From: Idiomarina xiamenensis 10-D-4
GTDB taxonomy: Bacteria; Pseudomonadota; Gammaproteobacteria; Enterobacterales; Alteromonadaceae
NCBI RefSeq assembly: GCF_000299895.1
Contig: NZ_AMRG01000007.1
Coordinates: 1-64,000, forward strand
Length of the DNA: 64,000 bases
Direction of reading: 5' to 3'
Notes under the pieces: model-generated
What the model was told of the DNA's origin: nothing
Database searches by the model: none
What the model saw: the letters and a program-made list of their open reading frames with translations, nothing else
Part shown: in pieces, positions 59,407 to 64,000 of the stretch
Layout of the letters: each line of letters opens with the position of its first letter
Position numbering within the stretch: the stretch's first letter is position 1
Position numbers and translations under genes: made by a program

Positions 59407-59427
59407 AAAGCCTCCTTGCCCGAGCCC

Positions 59428-59469
59428 GTTGAAGCCTTAAAAGGTAGTCTTCAACATGGCTGTGGACAA
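59428..59469 (-). promoter_or_regulatory. Candidate promoter and operator-like palindrome of the pilus cluster
   Basis: Minus strand: -35 TTGTCC (59469-59464), 17-base spacer, -10 TACCTT (59446-59441). An inverted repeat GTTGAAG/CTTCAAC (59428-59434, 59449-59455) brackets the -10, with a smaller inner CTT/AAG symmetry. No U-run follows, so it reads better as an operator than as a topA terminator. Confidence 0.35.
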
Positions 59470-59499
59470 GGTTAGGCAGTCTGATTCAAGTGTCAGTTT

Positions 59500-62124
59500 T
59501 TAACGTTTTTTAGCTTCCGTTTCGACCCACTTGCCTTGCTTGTAGTGAGCTTGCCAACCGGTTTGCTTCTTATTTTTCTCGGTCACCACATACTGCTCTT
59601 TATTCTTACGACTAAAGCGCACGATGGCGGGGTTACCTTCATCATCTTCCAGCGGCGCTTCCGCTAAATAATGAAATTTCTGCGGAATACGATCTTTAAA
59701 GCGGCGCAGTTCCTCAACCGTTACCGCCCGTGTTTCACGCGATTTCGGGAAGGTATTAGCCGATAAGAAAATACCCGAGGCGCCATCACGTAGCACAAAG
59801 TAGGCATCCGAGTTCTCACAGGGTAACTCCGGCAGCGGCACTGGGTCCTCTTTAGGTGGCGCTGGCTCACCATTTTTCAACAGTTTGCGAGTATTCTTGC
59901 AGTCGTCATTGGTACAACCAAAGTATTTACCAAAACGCCCGGTTTTTAACTGCATGTCGCTACCGCAGCGGTCACACTCGATGGTCGGCCCATCGTAGCC
60001 CTTAATACGGAACTCTCCCTGCTCCAGAATTTGCCCATCGCAGACCGGGTTGTTGCCGCACACGTGCAGCTTACGCTTTTCGTCGATTAAATAGCTGTCC
60101 ATCGCCGTACCACATTTCGGGCAACGTTTCTTGGCACGCAAGGCCTCGGTTTCCAGCTCGTCATCGTTGCTAACTTTGACCGCTTCTTCGCCGGGTTGCA
60201 GGTTGATGGTTTGCGTACAGCGTTCTTTCGGCGGCAAATTGTAACCCGAACAACCTAAGAATACGCCGGTGGTCGCGGTGCGAATACCCATCTTACGACC
60301 ACACTTAGGACAGTCGATATCGGTCATAATTAGGTTGTTTTCGCGCATACCACCTTCGGCAGAGTCCAACTCTGCGCGTTCTAAACGCTGCTTAAACTCT
60401 TCATAAAAATCGTCTAGGGTATCGGTCCAATTACGTTTACCGGCGGCAATATCGTCCAGCGCTTGTTCCATATCGGCGGTAAAATTGTAGTTTAATAGCT
60501 CGGTAAAATTCTCAACCAAGCGGTCGTTAACAATCTCACCCATTTTTTCGGCATAAAAGCGACGGTTATCGACGCGTACATAGCCGCGATCTTGAATGGT
60601 CGAAATGATCGACGCATAAGTCGACGGTCGACCAATGCCACGCTTTTCTAATTCTTTGACTAACGACGCTTCGCTATATCGCGCTGGCGGTTTGGTAAAG
60701 TGTTGCTGAGGGTCGAGTTTATCCAGATCCAAGCTATCGCCTTTGTTGATGTCTGGCAATTCAGCGTCTTCATTTTTCTTACTGTTAACCGGCATCACCG
60801 CGGTCCAACCGGCAAAGCGCATGACCCGGCCACGGGCTTTCAGTTGATAATCGGCAGCACTGACCGTCAAGGTGGTTGAATCATAACGCGCTGGCGTCAT
60901 TTGACAGGCGACAAATTGACGCCAAATTAAGTCATACAAACGCTGAGCATCGCGATCTAAGCTACCTAAACTGGCGGCTTTAACTTTCACGTCAGACGGT
61001 CGGATGGCTTCGTGCGCTTCTTGCGCATTACTTTTTGCACCGTAACGATTGGGCTTTTCAGGCAAATACTCATGACCATAATCGCTTTCGATTAACTGCC
61101 GACAGGCATTCACCGCTTCCTGACTCAAGTTGGTTGAATCGGTACGCATATAGGTAATATGACCAGCCTCGTATAAGCGTTGCGCCAAGGTCATGGTCTT
61201 CTTCACGCCGAATCCCATGCGAGTGCTTGCCGCTTGTTGCAAGGTCGAGGTAATAAAGGGCGCCGAGGGACGACTTGAGGTCGGCTTATCCTCACGGTCT
61301 TGCACCACATAGCTCGCCTTTTGCAAGGCATCGACGGCTTGTTGCGTCTGCTGTTCGTTATGGGCCTCGAACTTTTTACCTTGATATTTATCTACCTGCA
61401 TCCGCAATGCGATTTTTTCTGCGGTGCTCAAATCGGCATAAATATCCCAATATTCTTCCGGTACAAAGGCTTTAATTTCCCGCTCACGCTCTACCACTAA
61501 ACGCGTAGCTACCGACTGCACGCGGCCTGCCGACAAGCCTCGGGCAATTTTTTTCCACAATAGCGGCGACACCATAAAACCCACCACACGGTCCAAGAAG
61601 CGCCGTGTTTGTTGTGCATTCACTCGGTGTAAATTTAATTGCGCCGGTTCGGCAAAAGCCTCTTTAATGGCTTTTTTGGTGATCTCGTTAAACACCACTC
61701 GACTAAAACGCGAGTCATCACCGCCAATCAGCTCGCGCAAATGCCAAGCAATCGCCTCCCCCTCGCGGTCCAAATCCGTCGCGAGATAAATATGGTCGGC
61801 TTTATCGGCCAGCTTTTTCAGCTCTTTAACGACTTTTTCTTTACCCGGTAGCACCTCGTAATGGGCCTGCCAATCATGCTCGGGGTCGACCCCCATACGC
61901 GCAATCAGACGCTTATGGTCGCGCTGTTGCTGATATTTTTGCTTTGCTTCGGGCGACATTTTTCGCACTTCTGCCGCCGATTTACTCTTGATGGTTTCGG
62001 TGGCCTTGGTGGGTAAATCGCGCACGTGGCCGACACTGGATTTCACCACGAAATCGTTTCCGAGGTATTTATTAATCGTTTTCGCTTTCGCTGGGGACTC
62101 GACAATAACGAGCGACTTAGCCAT
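59500..62124 (-). CDS. topA: DNA topoisomerase I
   Basis: 874 residues (E. coli 865). TOPRIM domain (1-140) with [10 protein letters not shown] and DLDREGE (117-123); catalytic Tyr325 in [13 protein letters not shown]-cleavage core to about 590. Three C-terminal tetracysteine zinc motifs follow (CPKCGRKM..., CPKCGTAM..., CDRCGSDM...), then basic ribbon domains ending in a Lys-rich tail. It relaxes negative supercoils. The ribosome site is weak (AAGAGACG). It is upstream of, and on the same strand as, the pilus cluster, 93 bases away. Confidence 0.98.
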   Translation of the reverse strand: MAKSLVIVESPAKAKTINKYLGNDFVVKSSVGHVRDLPTKATETIKSKSAAEVRKMSPEAKQKYQQQRDHKRLIARMGVDPEHDWQAHYEVLPGKEKVVKELKKLADKADHIYLATDLDREGEAIAWHLRELIGGDDSRFSRVVFNEITKKAIKEAFAEPAQLNLHRVNAQQTRRFLDRVVGFMVSPLLWKKIARGLSAGRVQSVATRLVVEREREIKAFVPEEYWDIYADLSTAEKIALRMQVDKYQGKKFEAHNEQQTQQAVDALQKASYVVQDREDKPTSSRPSAPFITSTLQQAASTRMGFGVKKTMTLAQRLYEAGHITYMRTDSTNLSQEAVNACRQLIESDYGHEYLPEKPNRYGAKSNAQEAHEAIRPSDVKVKAASLGSLDRDAQRLYDLIWRQFVACQMTPARYDSTTLTVSAADYQLKARGRVMRFAGWTAVMPVNSKKNEDAELPDINKGDSLDLDKLDPQQHFTKPPARYSEASLVKELEKRGIGRPSTYASIISTIQDRGYVRVDNRRFYAEKMGEIVNDRLVENFTELLNYNFTADMEQALDDIAAGKRNWTDTLDDFYEEFKQRLERAELDSAEGGMRENNLIMTDIDCPKCGRKMGIRTATTGVFLGCSGYNLPPKERCTQTINLQPGEEAVKVSNDDELETEALRAKKRCPKCGTAMDSYLIDEKRKLHVCGNNPVCDGQILEQGEFRIKGYDGPTIECDRCGSDMQLKTGRFGKYFGCTNDDCKNTRKLLKNGEPAPPKEDPVPLPELPCENSDAYFVLRDGASGIFLSANTFPKSRETRAVTVEELRRFKDRIPQKFHYLAEAPLEDDEGNPAIVRFSRKNKEQYVVTEKNKKQTGWQAHYKQGKWVETEAKKR

Positions 62125-62490
62125 GGGTGATAACGTCTCTTATATTGTATGGTGAGTGGCAAACAGGGCTTTATATAAGTGTTCAGCGCCAAAGATGCAA
62201 GGACAGTGTGGAAATTTGTCCATTTTATTCGTTCTTTTTTAAGGTATATCGGTAAACTGCCACAGACTCAACCCGTCTGCGTCGAATCAGATAAAAATTC
62301 GTTCCCAGACAATAACCATCCAGTTCGACCGAAATCGCGCTAACCCCTTTAAAATAAAGGCTTACAAGGCGGTAATGGATACGTATAATAAGCCTCATTA
62401 AATCACTGTAGACAATCGTCAGGATTGTCGTATCCGTTGTCGCGCAGCGTGGTATGCTACAGCAAGTTGCCGTATTTAAGGAGTATAACC
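62125..62490. other. Intergenic region between topA and astB
   Basis: 366 bases between divergent genes. It holds the astB promoter candidate (62362-62389) and a hairpin GACAATC/GATTGTC (62411-62417 with 62423-62429) in the astB leader. Upstream of topA is AT-rich sequence with no clear -35/-10 pair. I see no further gene. Confidence 0.6.
62362..62389 (+). promoter_or_regulatory. Promoter of astB
   Basis: -35 TTACAA (62362-62367), 16-base spacer, perfect -10 TATAAT (62384-62389), giving a leader of about 95 bases. Confidence 0.6.
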
Positions 62491-63834
62491 GTGAGCATGA
62501 AGCACTTTGAAGTCAATTTCGACGGCCTAGTCGGCCCCACCCATAATTACGCAGGCCTGTCATTTGGTAACGTCGCTTCGTTAAATAATGCCAAATCCAG
62601 TTCCAGCCCGCGCGACGCCGCCAAACAAGGCCTACAAAAAATGAAGGCGTTAGCGGATATGGGATTGCAACAAGGCGTGTTAGCGCCGCAGGAGCGCCCA
62701 GATATTTATGCACTGCGCCGGTTAGGGTTTTGTGGTACCGATGGTGAAGTATTACAACAAGCGGCGCAACAAGCACCGGCGATTTTTCAGGCAGTCTGTT
62801 CAGCATCGAGTATGTGGACCGCTAATGCCGCAACGGTTTCGCCCAGTGCCGATACCGCTAACGGTAAGGTACACTTTACTCCGGCTAACCTGACCAACAA
62901 ATTTCACCGTTCGTTAGAGCCACAAACAACGGGGCGTATTTTAACCGCGATTTTTAATAACGAACGCTATTTCCAACACCACGGACATCTGCCCGACAAC
63001 GAACACTTTGGTGACGAGGGTGCGGCCAACCATACACGTTTATGCAGCCAATACGGACACGCCGGAGTGGAGGTTTTTGTTTACGGTCGTCATGCCTTTG
63101 ATAGCAGCAAACCTGCGCCAAGCAAATATCCTGCTCGACAAACGTTGGAAGCCTCACAAGCGATTGCGCGTTTACACGGTTTAAGTGACGACAATACCGT
63201 CTATGTACAACAAAACCCGGATGTCATTGACCAAGGCGTGTTCCATAACGACGTGATCGCTGTCGGCAATCAAAATGTGCTCTTTTATCATCAGCAGGCG
63301 TTTGCAGAAACGTCGGCGAAATTGCAGGAAATTCAACAGAAATTCGGCGATGATCGGCTCCATTTCATCGAAGTGAAAACCAGCGAAGTCAGCGTCGAGG
63401 ACGCCGTTAATACTTACTTGTTTAATACTCAGTTAGTCACCTTAGATAATGGCGATATGGCCATCATCGCACCGACCGAGTGTCAGGAAAACGATGCAGT
63501 GGCTGCTTACCTGGCCGATCTGGTTAGCCGTGATACCCCCATCCGTCAGGTACATTATTTTGACGTTAAGCAGAGTATGCGTAACGGTGGCGGCCCAGCT
63601 TGCCTGCGCTTACGGGTGGCATTGAACGATGAGGAATTAGCGGCGGTTAATCCGCACAGCCTGATGAACGACGCGCTGTTTGATCGTCTCAACCAATGGG
63701 TTGATAAGCACTATCGCGACCGTTTAAGCGTCGATGACCTACGCGATCCGCAACTACTCGATGAATCACGTAGCGCCCTCGACGAACTCACGCAAATTAT
63801 GCGCCTCGGCTCGGTCTATCCTTTCCAGCGCTAA
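62491..63834 (+). CDS. astB: N-succinylarginine dihydrolase
   Basis: 447 residues, exactly the E. coli length, from the GTG at 62491, which has AAGGAG 7 bases upstream; the frame is open further upstream but includes promoter-leader sequence. Second enzyme of the arginine succinyltransferase pathway: it hydrolyses succinylarginine to succinylornithine, CO2 and ammonia. Signatures are [33 protein letters not shown] and the nucleophile Cys in [11 protein letters not shown], with the fold of amidinotransferases. No other ast gene lies nearby in the window. Confidence 0.97.
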   Translation: MSMKHFEVNFDGLVGPTHNYAGLSFGNVASLNNAKSSSSPRDAAKQGLQKMKALADMGLQQGVLAPQERPDIYALRRLGFCGTDGEVLQQAAQQAPAIFQAVCSASSMWTANAATVSPSADTANGKVHFTPANLTNKFHRSLEPQTTGRILTAIFNNERYFQHHGHLPDNEHFGDEGAANHTRLCSQYGHAGVEVFVYGRHAFDSSKPAPSKYPARQTLEASQAIARLHGLSDDNTVYVQQNPDVIDQGVFHNDVIAVGNQNVLFYHQQAFAETSAKLQEIQQKFGDDRLHFIEVKTSEVSVEDAVNTYLFNTQLVTLDNGDMAIIAPTECQENDAVAAYLADLVSRDTPIRQVHYFDVKQSMRNGGGPACLRLRVALNDEELAAVNPHSLMNDALFDRLNQWVDKHYRDRLSVDDLRDPQLLDESRSALDELTQIMRLGSVYPFQR

Positions 63835-63845
63835 CTCGATACAAA

Positions 63846-63884
63846 AAACCCCTGAGGGTTAAGTGGCCCGCAGGGGTTTGTTTT
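63846..63884. terminator. Terminator after astB, possibly bidirectional
   Basis: AAACCCCTG (63846-63854) pairs with CAGGGGTTT (63871-63879), 16-base loop, followed by GTTTT; an A-run precedes it for the opposite strand. Confidence 0.8.
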
Positions 63885-63900
63885 ATCCACAGTCGACGAA

Positions 63901-64000
63901 TTAGTCGTTGTCGTTATGTAGCTCGAGGTTGGCGTCTTCGCTTTGTTCGCCGTGGCGAGCTTTGTCGTTACGCGCCGCGTCTAGGCGATCTAAGTAATCT
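63901..64000 (-). CDS. C-terminal end of an unidentified gene
   Basis: Reading from the window edge, a frame of 32 codons ends in TAA (63903-63901), 17 bases from a shared terminator. The residues are strongly hydrophilic: DYLDRLDAARNDKARHG, then a Glu/Asp/Asn-rich tail. Charged C-terminal tails are common and not diagnostic, so no family is assigned. The start is outside the window. Confidence 0.6.
   Translation of the reverse strand, partial: DYLDRLDAARNDKARHGEQSEDANLELHNDND

Overview
The window is a chromosomal segment of a marine-type gammaproteobacterium, most likely of the order Alteromonadales (Idiomarina, Pseudoalteromonas or Shewanella-like). The evidence is gene content and order (tig-clpP-clpX-lon-hupB-ppiD; grpE/dnaK/dnaJ beside nadK-recN-bamE; fadIJ divergent from a moxR-bat operon) and the regulatory code (LexA boxes CTGT-N8-ACAG, a FadR-type operator, sigma-32 promoters). 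The placement is inference. Nearly all of the window is coding. I see no insertion sequence, prophage, CRISPR array or rRNA; there is one tRNA gene.

Layout. 0-1.5 kb: 3' part of a PhoX-like (DUF839) protein. 1.5-7.5 kb (minus): dapB, then carA-carB-greA, with a terminator-like hairpin directly before carA. 7.6-9.8 kb: a dicarboxylate/amino-acid symporter and an M48 lipoprotein protease. 9.8-13.8 kb: dnaJ, dnaK and grpE, with sigma-32 promoters before dnaK and grpE. 13.9-17.1 kb (plus): nadK, SOS-controlled recN, bamE. 17.2-24.5 kb: an M16 pitrilysin-like protease and a 1527-residue beta-propeller/PAS/GGDEF/EAL sensor. 24.6-25.2 kb: a short unit made of an IHF-like site, a near-consensus sigma-54 promoter, a 54-codon ORF and a terminator, then a second small gene on the other strand. 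25.4-28.8 kb (minus): fadI-fadJ behind a FadR box. 29-36 kb (plus): moxR, DUF58, DUF4381, batA, batB/C, batD, a tightly overlapping operon. 36.1-44.5 kb (minus): ppiD, hupB, lon, clpX, clpP, tig. 44.7-45.9 kb: DUF1415 and GAF proteins. 45.9-49.5 kb (minus): opgG-opgH for periplasmic glucan. 49.7 kb: tRNA-Pro(UGG). 50.0 kb: folD. 50.9-59.4 kb (minus): a ten-gene type IVb pilus cluster resembling the R64 thin-pilus set. 59.5-62.1 kb: topA. 62.5-63.8 kb: astB. The last 100 bases hold the 3' end of an unidentified minus-strand gene.

How it fits together. Much of the window is protein quality control (DnaK/DnaJ/GrpE, Lon, ClpXP, trigger factor, PpiD, M48 and M16 proteases, BamE), and several of these genes carry visible heat-shock promoters. 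The two accessory parts that deserve most attention are the chromosomal type IVb pilus cluster, which ends in a shufflon-type minor pilin without a shufflon plus a TadE-like pseudopilin, and the sigma-54-driven small-peptide gene.
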